A DNA stretch of 46,592 bases from NCBI RefSeq assembly GCF_030656115.1, contig NZ_JAUSOO010000096.1, positions 1 to 46,592 on the forward strand, written 5' to 3'. A model generated the notes under the pieces. The model searched no databases. It saw nothing but the letters and a program-made list of their open reading frames with translations, and had not been told where the DNA came from. Positions 6,718-14,869 of the stretch are shown here, in pieces. This DNA comes from Hydrogenophaga sp. Its GTDB lineage: Bacteria; Pseudomonadota; Gammaproteobacteria; Burkholderiales; Burkholderiaceae_C. How positions within the stretch are numbered: position 1 is the first letter of the stretch; each line of letters begins with the position of its first letter. A program made the position numbers and the translations under genes.

Positions 6718-8400
6718 TCAAGGCGATTCATCATCGAGCTGCTGGCGCTTGAGCCGGTAGGCCAGCTGCGGCCGCGTCAGGCCCAGCAGGCGCGCAGCGC
6801 CCGACAGGTTGCCGCCGCTGCGCTCGACCGCCAGCGCCAGCACCCGCGCTTCCAGCTGTTCGAGCGGCAGGCCGCTGCTCACAATGCGCTCGCAGAGTTC
6901 GCTCTCGCCCGCAGGCAAGACCCGGGCCAGCCGCCCTCGGGGGTCCACCCCGTCCTGGCGCGCGCCGGGCTGGTTCGGAAACAGGTGCTCCAGTTCCACC
7001 GTGCCGCCCTGGGCGGCAAGAATCACGCCGCGCTCCACCAGGTTTTCCAGCTCGCGCACATTGCCCGGCCAGTCGTGCCGCATCAGCGCCTGCAGGGCCC
7101 GGTCGCCCAGACCGCTCAGGCGCTTGTTGTGCAGCGCCATGAAGCGTGCGAGCAGGTGGCGCGCCAGCGGCTCGATGTCGGCGCTGCGTTCGCGCAGCGG
7201 CGGGATGCAGATCGGGTAGACATTGAGGCGGTACAGCAGATCGCGCCGGAACCGGCCCTGCGCCACGGCGGCCTCCAGGTCCACGTTGGTCGCGGTGACC
7301 ATGCGCACATTGACCTTGCGCGTGGACTCGGCCCCCAGACGCTCGATCTCGCCCTCCTGCAACACCCGCAGCAGCTTGGCCTGCGCCGCCAGCGGCAGGT
7401 CGCCGACCTCGTCGAGGAACAGCGTTCCGCCCTCGGCGCGCTCGAAACGCCCGGCGCGCGCCGCATGCGCCCCGGTGTACGCCCCCTTCTCCACCCCGAA
7501 CAGCTCGGACTCGATCAACTCAGCGGGCAGTGCCGCGCAGTTCACCGCCACAAAGGGGCCCGTGGCGCGGTCGGAATGCTCGTGCAGGGCCCGCGCGAAA
7601 CGCTCCTTGCCCACCCCGGTCTCGCCGGTCAGCAGCACCGTCACCTGGGTGCACGCAGCACGCTGCATGAGATCGTGGGCATGCTGGAACGCCGGTGAGG
7701 CGCCGATCAGCATGCCGCCCGAGGTGGTGGGCTCCAGCGTGGTCTTCAACGCCTGCACCTGCTGGCTCAGCACGTCCAGCTTGTGCAGCAGCGAGTCGTC
7801 TTCAAAGTACTGGCGGTAGGCCGCGCCGTCGGGCCATTCGTCGATGGGCTTGCCCACGATGTGGCAGTGGTCGTCGCCGCAGGCGCCGCATTGGATCTCC
7901 TTGAACAGGATCAGCTTGCCCATGAAGGCGCTGGTGTACCCGCTGGCGTAGCCCAGCAGGATCCAGCAGGCGGGCTCGTCCACCACGCCATAGGCCAGCC
8001 GGTGGGCGTGGGCCTCCCAGGAATCGTCCCAGCGGAACTCGCCCTCGAACAGCCCGGTGACCGCATCCATCTTCAGGTGCAGCGGCGTCACCCGTGCCGC
8101 ACCTTCGAGCATGTGCAGCTGCGGACCCACCAGAAACATTTCTTCCAGGCTGCGACTGCCCCGGGTTTTGTGGGCAAAACCGGCATCGTGCAAACCGCTG
8201 GCGTAGCCCATGCGCGTGAGCAGGCGGCGGGTGTGGTCGGTGCCGACCGAGGTGATGAGGTCGCGGCGCAGCGCACTCAGCGCCGCCGTGTGCAGCAGCA
8301 CCATGCGGCGCTCGCCCAGCCAGATCGCCCCGCTGTCGGGTTCAAAGCGCAACAGATTCCTCAAGTCGGTGTCGGGGGGGTAGTTCAGATGGGGATCCAA
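6718..8400 (-). CDS. dmpR: DmpR-type sigma-54-dependent phenol-responsive activator
   Basis: The 560-residue protein has the XylR/DmpR layout: an aromatic-sensing N-domain with V4R (about 1-205), a short linker, an AAA+ domain (about 228-470) with Walker A GETGVGKE at 259-266 and the sigma-54 contact loop GAYTGA (Tyr for the usual Phe), and a C-terminal Fis-type HTH. The zinc-site spacing of MopR (Cys, Glu, Cys, Cys) is exact at C145, E168, C171 and C179. The phenol-contacting His and Trp of MopR align with H96 and W124. The start is a TTG at 8400 with AGGAG five bases upstream; longer starts run into the promoter region. It is divergent from dmpK. Confidence 0.92.
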   Translation of the reverse strand: MDPHLNYPPDTDLRNLLRFEPDSGAIWLGERRMVLLHTAALSALRRDLITSVGTDHTRRLLTRMGYASGLHDAGFAHKTRGSRSLEEMFLVGPQLHMLEGAARVTPLHLKMDAVTGLFEGEFRWDDSWEAHAHRLAYGVVDEPACWILLGYASGYTSAFMGKLILFKEIQCGACGDDHCHIVGKPIDEWPDGAAYRQYFEDDSLLHKLDVLSQQVQALKTTLEPTTSGGMLIGASPAFQHAHDLMQRAACTQVTVLLTGETGVGKERFARALHEHSDRATGPFVAVNCAALPAELIESELFGVEKGAYTGAHAARAGRFERAEGGTLFLDEVGDLPLAAQAKLLRVLQEGEIERLGAESTRKVNVRMVTATNVDLEAAVAQGRFRRDLLYRLNVYPICIPPLRERSADIEPLARHLLARFMALHNKRLSGLGDRALQALMRHDWPGNVRELENLVERGVILAAQGGTVELEHLFPNQPGARQDGVDPRGRLARVLPAGESELCERIVSSGLPLEQLEARVLALAVERSGGNLSGAARLLGLTRPQLAYRLKRQQLDDESP

Positions 8401-8495
8401 GGCGTCTCCTGTGCATCGGGCTGTGTTCGCCTGAATTCTCGATATTTTTACCCATCCCACCCCACGGGGCAAGCCTGTTCGGGTTGGGGGTGACT

Positions 8496-8542
8496 TTCAC
8501 CATTTCATCAAAACCCACCCAAGCCGTCGATGATTTCGTCAA
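8496..8542. promoter_or_regulatory. Two DmpR/XylR-type upstream activating sites
   Basis: TTCACCATTTCATCAA (8496-8511) and TCGATGATTTCGTCAA (8527-8542) agree at 11 of 16 positions and share ATTTC-n-TCAA. Read on the other strand, both begin TTGAnGAAAT, resembling the TTGA half-sites of XylR/DmpR UAS elements. Their starts are 31 bp apart, about three helical turns. They centre near -207 and -176 from the predicted dmpK start site, the range known for DmpR-type promoters. Confidence 0.6.
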
Positions 8543-8684
8543 TCCGTTCGGCTTTTAAAGGCACCTATCCGTGCCGAACCACCCCGACGCGCCCCGTTCA
8601 TCCGGGAAAACCCGACGGCTTGACGTTGCCATTTTTAGGGGTTTTCCCTTAAATATCGAGATTTTTGGTGCATGGAGCCCTTTC

Positions 8685-8700
8685 GGGCACACCCCGTGCA
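8685..8700 (+). promoter_or_regulatory. Sigma-54 (-24/-12) promoter for the dmp operon
   Basis: GGGCAC (8685-8690), five bases, then GTGCA (8696-8700) matches the consensus TGGCAC-N5-TTGCA with the essential GG and GC dinucleotides exactly 10 bases apart. The expected start site is near 8711, 20 bases before the dmpK ATG. The upstream gene encodes a sigma-54 activator, which supports the call. Confidence 0.8.
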
Positions 8701-8730
8701 AGAGCAGCCGTGTCCAACCACCGCTCAACC

Positions 8731-8940
8731 ATGAACACCGCCACCGCAACCGACCCCCTCAGCCTGCCCAGCGTGGACCTGAACCGCCGCTTCGTGCGCG
8801 TGCTGGAGAGACGCAGCGATGGCCAGGTCAGCTTCGAGTTTTCCATCGGCTGGCCCGAGTTGGCGGTGGAACTGATGCTGCCCACGGCGGCGTTCGACGA
8901 GTTCTGCGCCAGACACCAGGTGATCTGGCGAGACAACTGA
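8731..8940 (+). CDS. dmpK: Phenol hydroxylase accessory subunit DmpK
   Basis: This 69-residue protein corresponds to DmpK/PoxA/TomA0, the small assembly factor of multicomponent phenol hydroxylases. DmpK is not needed for catalysis in vitro but helps convert the apo-oxygenase to its iron-loaded form. Its conserved core is seen as FVRVLERRSDGQVSFEF and ELMLPTAAFDEFC. It is the first gene after the sigma-54 promoter and precedes dmpL by 43 nt. The ATG at 8731 lies about 20 bases after the predicted start site and has no strong ribosome site. Confidence 0.9.
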   Translation: MNTATATDPLSLPSVDLNRRFVRVLERRSDGQVSFEFSIGWPELAVELMLPTAAFDEFCARHQVIWRDN

Positions 8941-8983
8941 AGCCCGGCGCACAGCCCCCACAACTCCAGGAGACAAGACCCCC

Positions 8984-9976
8984 ATGAACATCGACCTGCA
9001 GGCGCGCGAGATCACCCCGCTGCGCAACACCTTCGACCACGTCGCCCGCCACATCGGCGACAAGGTGGCCTCGCGCTACCAGGAGGCCACCTATGGCGCG
9101 CAGCCGATGGTGAACTTCCACTACCGCCCCACCTGGGACCCGGCCCATGCGCTGTTCGACGCCAGCCGGTCCCAGATCGTGCTGGCCGACTGGTACGTGC
9201 TCAAAGACCCGCGCCAGTTCTACTACGCCACCTGGACCATGACCCGCGCCAGGCAGCAAGACGCGATGGAATCGAACTTCCAGTTCGTCGAGCAGCGCGG
9301 CATGTTGTCCATGATGTCCGACGCCCTGCGCGAAAAAACGCTGGACGTTCTGATGCCGCTGCGCCACGCGGCCTGGGGCGCCAACATGAACAACGCGTCC
9401 ATCTGCGCCTACGGCTACGGCACGGCCTTCACCGCCCCGGCCATGTTCCATGCCATGGACAACCTGGGTGTGGCGCAGTACCTGACGCGCCTGGGCCTCG
9501 CGATGGGCGATGCGCAGACGCTGGACGACGGCAAGCAGCGCTGGCTGGATGCGCCCGAGTGGCAAGGCCTGCGCCGCCTGGTCGAAGACACGCTGGTGGT
9601 CCAGGACCCGTTCGAGCTGTTCGTCGCCCAGAACCTGGCCATCGACGGCCTGCTGTATCCGCTGGTCTACGGCGCCTTTGTGGACGACCACGTCGCGCTG
9701 CAAGGCGGCACAGCGGTGGCCATGCTGACCAGCTTCATGCCCGAGTGGCATGCCGAAACGGCGCGCTGGGTCGACGCACTGGTGAAGGCGGCGGCGGCCG
9801 AGTCCGACGCCAACCGCGCTCTGATCTCGCAGTGGGCCGCCCACTGGTCGGACCGCGCACAAGCCGCGCTGACACCGGTGGCCGAACGCGCGCTGGGTGC
9901 CCAAGGCCCTGCCGCGCTGAGCGACGGGGTGGAGCAGTTCCAGGCGCGCTGCAAAAAAGCCGGTCTCGCGCTCTGA
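8984..9976 (+). CDS. dmpL: Phenol hydroxylase beta (small oxygenase) subunit DmpL
   Basis: The 330-residue protein is the beta subunit of the (alpha-beta-gamma)2 oxygenase of soluble diiron phenol hydroxylase. It shares the helical ferritin-like fold of the alpha subunit but lacks the ExxH iron ligands. Family landmarks are QPMVNFHYRPTWDP, DPRQFYYATWTMTRARQQD and the central ESNFQFVEQRG. A clear AGGAGACA ribosome site precedes the ATG. The length agrees with DmpL. It sits in the unbroken dmpKLMNOP order and scaffolds the hydroxylase in the cytoplasm. Confidence 0.93.
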   Translation: MNIDLQAREITPLRNTFDHVARHIGDKVASRYQEATYGAQPMVNFHYRPTWDPAHALFDASRSQIVLADWYVLKDPRQFYYATWTMTRARQQDAMESNFQFVEQRGMLSMMSDALREKTLDVLMPLRHAAWGANMNNASICAYGYGTAFTAPAMFHAMDNLGVAQYLTRLGLAMGDAQTLDDGKQRWLDAPEWQGLRRLVEDTLVVQDPFELFVAQNLAIDGLLYPLVYGAFVDDHVALQGGTAVAMLTSFMPEWHAETARWVDALVKAAAAESDANRALISQWAAHWSDRAQAALTPVAERALGAQGPAALSDGVEQFQARCKKAGLAL

Positions 9977-9998
9977 CCCCCACCCACCAGGAAGCCCC

Positions 9999-10268
9999 AT
10001 GTCCAACGTATTCATCGCCTTTCAGCACAACGAAGAGTCCCGCCCGGTGATCGACGCGATCGTGGCCGACAACCCCGGCGCCCAGGTCGTGCACTCGCCC
10101 GGCCTGGTCAAGATCGACGCGCCCAACAGCCTGACGATCCGCCGCTCGACCATCGAGGAACAGACCGGCCAGCCGTACGACCTGCAGGCCATCCACATCA
10201 ACCTCGTCACGCTCTCGGGCCACATCGACGAAGACGACGACCAGCTCACCCTGAGCTGGAGGCACTGA
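9999..10268 (+). CDS. dmpM: Phenol hydroxylase regulatory (effector) protein DmpM
   Basis: At 89 residues this is the cofactor-free effector protein (P2 in the dmp system), which binds the oxygenase near the diiron centre and gates turnover, as MmoB and TmoD do. The sequence begins MSNVFIAFQHNEESRPVIDA and contains the core PGLVKIDAPNSLTIRR. It lies 22 nt after dmpL and 22 nt before dmpN, consistent with one transcript and matched expression. Confidence 0.93.
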   Translation: MSNVFIAFQHNEESRPVIDAIVADNPGAQVVHSPGLVKIDAPNSLTIRRSTIEEQTGQPYDLQAIHINLVTLSGHIDEDDDQLTLSWRH

Positions 10269-10290
10269 AAAAAACCACCCAGGAGACACC

Positions 10291-11850
10291 ATGGACACCC
10301 GCGTCACCAAGAAAAAACTCGGCCTCAAAGACCGCTACGCCGCCATGACCCGCGGCCTCGGCTGGGAAACCACGTACCAGCCGATGGACAAGGTTTTTCC
10401 GTACGACAAGTACGAAGGCATCCAGATCCACGACTGGAACAAATGGGAAGACCCGTTCCGCCTGACCATGGATGCGTACTGGAAGTACCAGGGCGAGAAG
10501 GAGAAAAAGCTCTACGCCGTGATCGAAGCGTTTGCGCAGAACAACGGCCAGCTCGGTGTGAGCGATGCGCGCTACATCAACGCGCTCAAGCTCTTCATCC
10601 AGGGCGTGACGCCGCTGGAGTACTACGCCCACCGCGGCTTCGCGCACGTCGGCCGCCAGTTCACCGGCGAGGGCGCACGGGTCGCAGCCCAGATGCAGAG
10701 CGTGGACGAACTGCGCCACTACCAGACCGAAACCCACGCCATCAGCCACTACAACAAGTACTTCAACGGCATGCACCAGTCCAATCACTGGTTCGACCGC
10801 GTGTGGTACCTGTCGGTGCCCAAGAGCTTTTTCGAAGACGCCATCACCGGTGGCCCGTTCGAATTCCTGGTGGCCGTGAGCTTCTCGTTCGAGTACGTGC
10901 TGACCAACCTGCTGTTCGTGCCGTTCATGAGCGGCGCGGCGCACAACGGCGACATGTCCACCGTCACCTTCGGTTTCAGCGCGCAGAGCGACGAGAGCCG
11001 CCACATGACGCTGGGCATCGAATGCATCAAGTTCCTGTTGGAGCAAGACCCGGCCAACGTGCCGATCGTGCAGGGCTGGATCGACAAATGGTTCTGGCGC
11101 GGCTACCGCCTGCTCACCCTGGTGGCCATGATGCAGGACTACATGCTGCCCAAGCGCGTGATGAGCTGGAAGGAAGCCTGGGAGATGTACGCCGAAGAAA
11201 ACGGCGGCGCCCTGTTCAAGGACCTGGCGCGCTACGGCATCCGCGAGCCCAAGGGCTGGAAGGACGCCTGCGAAGGCAAGGACCACATCAGCCACCAGGC
11301 CTGGAACACCTTCTACAACTACAACGCGGCCGCGCCCTTCCACACCTGGGTGCCCAGCGACGAAGAAATGCAGTGGCTTTCGGAGAAGTACCCCGACACC
11401 TTCGACACGTACTACCGCCCGCGCCTGGAGCATTACCGCGAACAGCAGCAAGCGGGCAAGCGCTTCTACAACAAAACGCTGCCCATGCTGTGCACCACCT
11501 GCCAGATTCCGATGCTGTTCACCGAGCCCCGTGACGCCAGCCAGATCTGCTACCGCGACAGCGACTACCTCGGCAACAAGTACCACTTCTGCTCGGACCA
11601 CTGCAAAGGCATCTTCGACCACGAACCCGAGAAATACGTGCAGAGCTGGTTGCCGGTGCACCAGATCTACCAGGGCCACTGTTTCAAGCCCGGCACCGAC
11701 CCGACCGTGGAAGGCTTCGATCCGCTGATGGCCGTGCTGGACTACTACGAGATGAATGTGGGCCGGGACAACTTCGATTTTGAAGGCTCGGAAGACCAGA
11801 AAAACTTTGCCGCCTGGCGCGGTGAGACCGCGAAGGGAGCAGCGAAATGA
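10291..11850 (+). CDS. dmpN: Phenol hydroxylase alpha (catalytic diiron) subunit DmpN
   Basis: The 519-residue catalytic subunit hydroxylates phenol to catechol with O2 at a carboxylate-bridged diiron centre. The six expected ligands are present: E110, E140, H143 (DELRH), E201, E235 and H238 (DESRH). Near the C-terminus C401/C404 and C434/C438 form the zinc-finger-like YHS region (CTTC and CSDHC) characteristic of phenol hydroxylases and absent from Tmo-type alpha subunits. GGAGACACC precedes the ATG. The stop overlaps the dmpO start (ATGA), indicating translational coupling. Length and motifs are normal and nothing suggests loss of function. Confidence 0.96.
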   Translation: MDTRVTKKKLGLKDRYAAMTRGLGWETTYQPMDKVFPYDKYEGIQIHDWNKWEDPFRLTMDAYWKYQGEKEKKLYAVIEAFAQNNGQLGVSDARYINALKLFIQGVTPLEYYAHRGFAHVGRQFTGEGARVAAQMQSVDELRHYQTETHAISHYNKYFNGMHQSNHWFDRVWYLSVPKSFFEDAITGGPFEFLVAVSFSFEYVLTNLLFVPFMSGAAHNGDMSTVTFGFSAQSDESRHMTLGIECIKFLLEQDPANVPIVQGWIDKWFWRGYRLLTLVAMMQDYMLPKRVMSWKEAWEMYAEENGGALFKDLARYGIREPKGWKDACEGKDHISHQAWNTFYNYNAAAPFHTWVPSDEEMQWLSEKYPDTFDTYYRPRLEHYREQQQAGKRFYNKTLPMLCTTCQIPMLFTEPRDASQICYRDSDYLGNKYHFCSDHCKGIFDHEPEKYVQSWLPVHQIYQGHCFKPGTDPTVEGFDPLMAVLDYYEMNVGRDNFDFEGSEDQKNFAAWRGETAKGAAK

Positions 11851-12203
11851 GCGTGACAGCGATTGGTACGTACGACTTCCCCATGAAGGACGTGCGCGAG
11901 AACTTTCCGGCACCCCTGCTCTACATCGGTTGGGAAAACCACCTGATGTTCTGCGCCCCCTTCTGCCTCCCACTGCCGCCCGACACCCCGTTCGGCGCGT
12001 TGTCGGCCGCCGTGTTGCCCGGCATCTACGGCGAGCACCCCGACTTCGCCAAGATCGACTGGAACCAGGCCGAATGGAAGAAGAACGGCCAGCCCTGGGT
12101 GCCCGACCCGGCCAAGTCGCTGGCCGACAACGGCCTGACACACAAGGACGCGATTCGCTTTCGCACGCCCGGCCTGACCGGCATCAAGGGCAGCGGGAGT
12201 TGA
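11847..12203 (+). CDS. dmpO: Phenol hydroxylase gamma subunit DmpO
   Basis: This 118-residue protein is the gamma subunit (P4) that completes the oxygenase heterohexamer. It opens with the family pattern YDFPMKDVRENFPAPLLYIGW and continues with the N-proximal block DTPFGALSAAVLPGIYGEHPD. Its start overlaps the dmpN stop by 4 nt. A GC-rich repeat-like element separates it from dmpP. Confidence 0.93.
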   Translation: MSVTAIGTYDFPMKDVRENFPAPLLYIGWENHLMFCAPFCLPLPPDTPFGALSAAVLPGIYGEHPDFAKIDWNQAEWKKNGQPWVPDPAKSLADNGLTHKDAIRFRTPGLTGIKGSGS

Positions 12204-12208
12204 CTCCC

Positions 12209-12285
12209 CCCGCGCCGCCTTCGGCGTCACCCCCCCAGGGGGCGCCGCTGGCGGCCCGGCAAAGCCGGTTCCGCTGCGGCCTGGA
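12209..12285. repeat. GC-rich intergenic repeat element, copy 1
   Basis: The gap between dmpO and dmpP contains a C-run, a GC-rich inverted repeat (CCCCCC pairing with GGGGG near 12231-12241) and the segment GGCCCGGCAAAGCCGGTTCC at 12253-12272. A second copy after dmpB has the same segment with one change at 14799-14818. Similar intergenic repeats are, as I recall, frequent in Comamonadaceae genomes. The element may act as a REP-like structure that modulates mRNA stability or dmpP translation. Confidence 0.55.
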
Positions 12286-12318
12286 CGAAATGCCTTCTCT
12301 CCAACCACTCTGCATCCC

Positions 12319-13380
12319 ATGTACCAACTGACGATTGAACCCCTGGGCGCGACCATCGAGGTCGAAGACGGGCAAACCGTGCTCGACGCGGCACTGCGCC
12401 AGGGCATCTACCTGCCGCACGCCTGTGGACACGGCTTGTGCGGCAGCTGCAAGGTGCAGGTCTGCGATGGCGAGGTGGACCACGGCGCGGCGAACCCGTT
12501 TGCGCTGATGGACTTTGAGCGCGACGAAGGCAAGACGCTGGCCTGCTGCTGCACGCTGCAGAGCGACACCACCATCGAGGCCGACATCGACGACGAGCCC
12601 GACGCCGAGACCATTCCGGTGAAGGACTTCGCCGCCACCGCCACCCGCATCGAAGACCTGACGCCGACCATCAAGGCGCTCCACCTGGCGCTGGACAAGC
12701 CCCTGCACTTTCAGGCCGGGCAGTACGTGCAGCTGGACATTCCGGGGCTGGGCGAGAGCCGCGCCTTCTCGATTGCCAACGCGCCGTCCACCGTGCAGCG
12801 CGACCACACGATCGAACTGCATGTGCGCCGCGTGCCCGGCGGCGCGGGCACCGGCTGGCTGCACGAGCAACTCAAGACCGGTGACCGGTTGCGCCTGAGC
12901 GGTCCCTATGGGCGTTTCTTTGTGCGCCAGTCCGCGCAAATGCCCATGGTGTTCATGGCCGGAGGCTCGGGTCTGTCCAGCCCGCGCTCGATGATCCTGG
13001 ACTTGCTCGAACACGGCTGCACGCTGCCGATCACCCTGGTCTATGGACAACGCAGCCTTGAGGAGCTGTACCACCACGACCAGTTTCTGGCGCTGGCCAG
13101 CCAGCACCAGAATTTCACCTATGTGCCGGTGCTGTCCAACGAGCCCGAAGGCTCGGACTGGGTCGGCGCACGCGGCTTCGTGCACGACGCGGCCAAGGCG
13201 CACTTCGGCGGCAACTTCGCGGGCCACAAGGCCTACCTCTGCGGACCGCCGCCCATGGTCGAAGCCTGCATCGGCACGCTGATGCAAGGCCGCCTGTTCG
13301 AGCGCGACATCTACACCGAGAAGTTCCTCTCGGCGGCCGACGCCAACGCCACGCGCAGCCCCTTGTTTCGCAAGGTCTGA
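12319..13380 (+). CDS. dmpP: Phenol hydroxylase reductase DmpP
   Basis: The 353-residue protein is the electron-transfer component (P5). An N-terminal plant-type [2Fe-2S] ferredoxin domain holds CGHGLCGSCKVQVC and the fourth cysteine in LACCC; an FAD-binding domain (SRAFSIANAP) and an NAD-binding domain (FMAGGSGLSSPRSM, YLCGPPPMV) follow. It passes electrons from NADH to the DmpN diiron centre. The 115-nt gap before it, filled by a repeat element, is larger than other gaps in the operon. The C-terminus and length match DmpP. Confidence 0.95.
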   Translation: MYQLTIEPLGATIEVEDGQTVLDAALRQGIYLPHACGHGLCGSCKVQVCDGEVDHGAANPFALMDFERDEGKTLACCCTLQSDTTIEADIDDEPDAETIPVKDFAATATRIEDLTPTIKALHLALDKPLHFQAGQYVQLDIPGLGESRAFSIANAPSTVQRDHTIELHVRRVPGGAGTGWLHEQLKTGDRLRLSGPYGRFFVRQSAQMPMVFMAGGSGLSSPRSMILDLLEHGCTLPITLVYGQRSLEELYHHDQFLALASQHQNFTYVPVLSNEPEGSDWVGARGFVHDAAKAHFGGNFAGHKAYLCGPPPMVEACIGTLMQGRLFERDIYTEKFLSAADANATRSPLFRKV

Positions 13381-13383
13381 CGC

Positions 13384-13755
13384 ATGAGCCTGTTTGACAC
13401 CCGATCCAAAGTGGCTGTTCACGTTGCGCAAACCGGTGAGCAGTACCCCTGCGCCAGCAACGAGAGCCTGCTCACCGGCATGTTGCGCCTGGGTCGAAAA
13501 GGCATACCGGTGGGCTGCGTCAACGGCGGCTGCGGCGTCTGCAAGGTGCGCATCCTGAATGGCGACATCAAAGCACTCGGCCCGATCAGCCGTGCCCACG
13601 TCACCGTGGACGAAGAAGCCCAGGGCTACACGCTGGCCTGCCGCGTGGCCCCCACCACGCCGGTTCACCTGGAAGTGGCCGGCAAGCTGAACAAACCGTT
13701 TTCAAAAGGGCGGGCAGAGTCTGCGACTGCAAGCCCCCTTTCTCAACAGCAGTAA
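13384..13755 (+). CDS. dmpQ: Chloroplast-type [2Fe-2S] ferredoxin DmpQ/XylT-like
   Basis: The 123-residue ferredoxin has the plant-type cluster motif in CVNGGCGVCKVRI with a fourth cysteine in TLACRV. XylT, the best-studied relative, re-reduces catechol 2,3-dioxygenase whose active-site iron has been oxidised by substituted catechols. Its position directly before dmpB and 3 nt after dmpP matches that role. The C-terminal tail after KLNKPFSKG is longer than I expect for XylT and is low-complexity. Confidence 0.9.
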   Translation: MSLFDTRSKVAVHVAQTGEQYPCASNESLLTGMLRLGRKGIPVGCVNGGCGVCKVRILNGDIKALGPISRAHVTVDEEAQGYTLACRVAPTTPVHLEVAGKLNKPFSKGRAESATASPLSQQQ

Positions 13756-13776
13756 CCCAACCAAAGGAGACAAATC

Positions 13777-14721
13777 ATGGGTGTGATGCGAATCGGGCAC
13801 GCGAGCCTGAACGTGATGGACATGGACGCTGCGGTGAAGCACTACGAAAACGTGCTCGGCCTCAAGACCACCATGAAGGACAAGGCCGGCAACGTCTACC
13901 TCAAGTGCTGGGACGAATGGGACAAGTTCTCGCTGATCCTGACCCCGTCGGACCAGGCCGGCCTGAACCACGTGGCCTACAAGGTTGAGAAAGACAGCGA
14001 CCTTGACGAGCTGCAAATCAAGATCGAAGCCTGGGGCGTGAAGACCACCGTGCTGCCCGAAGGCACACTGCCGTCCACGGGCCGCATGCTGCAGTTCAAC
14101 CTGCCCAGCGGCCACGAAATGCGCCTGTACGCCATGAAAGAGTACGTGGGCACGGAAGTCGGCATCACCAACCCCGACCCGTGGCCCGACGGCCTCAAAG
14201 GTGCGGGCGCGCACTGGCTGGACCACCTGCTGCTGATGTGCGAGATGAACCCGCCCGAGGGCATCAACACCGTGGCCGACAACACGCGTTTCATGACCGA
14301 GGCGCTGGACTTCTTCCTGACCGAGCAGGTGCTGGTGGGCCCCGAAGGCAATATGCAGGCCGCCACCTGGATGAGCCGCACCACCACGCCGCACGACATC
14401 GCCTTCGTGGGTGGTCCGCGCAGCGGCCTGCACCACATTGCGTTCTTCCTGGACTCGTGGCACGACGTGCTCAAGGCCGCCGACGTGATGGCCAAGAACA
14501 AAACCAAGATCGACGTGGCACCCACCCGCCACGGCATCACGCGCGGCGAAACGATCTACTTCTTCGACCCCAGCGGCAACCGCAACGAGACCTTCGCCGG
14601 CCTGGGCTACCTGGCCCAACGCGACCGCCCGGTGACCACCTGGACAGAAGACCAACTCTGGAGCGGCATCTTCTACCACACGGGTGAAGCGGTGCCATCG
14701 TTCACCGACGTCTATACCTGA
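13777..14721 (+). CDS. dmpB: Catechol 2,3-dioxygenase (extradiol)
   Basis: The 314-residue enzyme cleaves catechol between C2 and C3 to 2-hydroxymuconic semialdehyde, committing the pathway to meta cleavage. It has the two-domain vicinal-oxygen-chelate fold. The iron ligands are H150 (HWLDHLLLM), a histidine of the pair H219/H220 (GLHHIAFFL) and E271 (GNRNETFAG). The signature [20 protein letters not shown] matches the XylE/DmpB group. AAAGGAGACAAATC gives a strong ribosome site before the ATG. Expression with dmpQ upstream suggests the enzyme is protected by reactivation. Confidence 0.96.
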   Translation: MGVMRIGHASLNVMDMDAAVKHYENVLGLKTTMKDKAGNVYLKCWDEWDKFSLILTPSDQAGLNHVAYKVEKDSDLDELQIKIEAWGVKTTVLPEGTLPSTGRMLQFNLPSGHEMRLYAMKEYVGTEVGITNPDPWPDGLKGAGAHWLDHLLLMCEMNPPEGINTVADNTRFMTEALDFFLTEQVLVGPEGNMQAATWMSRTTTPHDIAFVGGPRSGLHHIAFFLDSWHDVLKAADVMAKNKTKIDVAPTRHGITRGETIYFFDPSGNRNETFAGLGYLAQRDRPVTTWTEDQLWSGIFYHTGEAVPSFTDVYT

Positions 14722-14725
14722 TCGC

Positions 14726-14830
14726 CCCCCTGCGCCGCTGACGCGGCTTCCCCCCTCTCTGGCGCGCCTGCGGCGCTTGGAGGGGGGACGGCACCTGTGG
14801 CCCGGCAGAGCCGGTTCCACGGTGCCCCTG
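14726..14830. repeat. GC-rich intergenic repeat element, copy 2
   Basis: The 148-nt gap after dmpB holds GCGCCGC motifs, an inverted repeat with CCCCCC (near 14752) pairing with GGGGGG (near 14783), and GGCCCGGCAGAGCCGGTTCC at 14799-14818, differing by one base from the copy after dmpO. It may limit read-through from dmpB into the downstream genes or stabilise the upstream mRNA. Confidence 0.55.
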
Positions 14831-14869
14831 GATAGAAGTCACCTCCCGCCAACACCTCGTCTTCTTTTC

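Larger units (their letters stand above)
8401..8730. promoter_or_regulatory. Divergent dmpR-dmpK regulatory region (330 bp)
   Basis: This gap between the TTG of dmpR and the ATG of dmpK holds no gene. It contains two UAS-like sites (8496-8542), an 11-bp element repeated in inverted orientation (8437-8447 and 8651-8661), an isolated inverted repeat GGCAC-N6-GTGCC at 8560-8575, and a -24/-12 promoter (8685-8700) reading into dmpK. The layout matches DmpR-controlled promoters: activator sites far upstream, an AT-rich bendable middle, then the sigma-54 promoter. No clear promoter for dmpR itself was found. Confidence 0.75.

Noticed and set aside
8560..8575. GGCAC-N6-GTGCC considered as a second sigma-54 promoter
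   Set aside because: GG and GC are 11, not 10, bases apart in either direction, which sigma-54 does not tolerate; it remains only a short inverted repeat.
10246..12141. 631-codon minus-strand open frame opposite dmpN
   Set aside because: DmpN on the plus strand carries all diiron ligands; the antisense frame has no recognisable motif.
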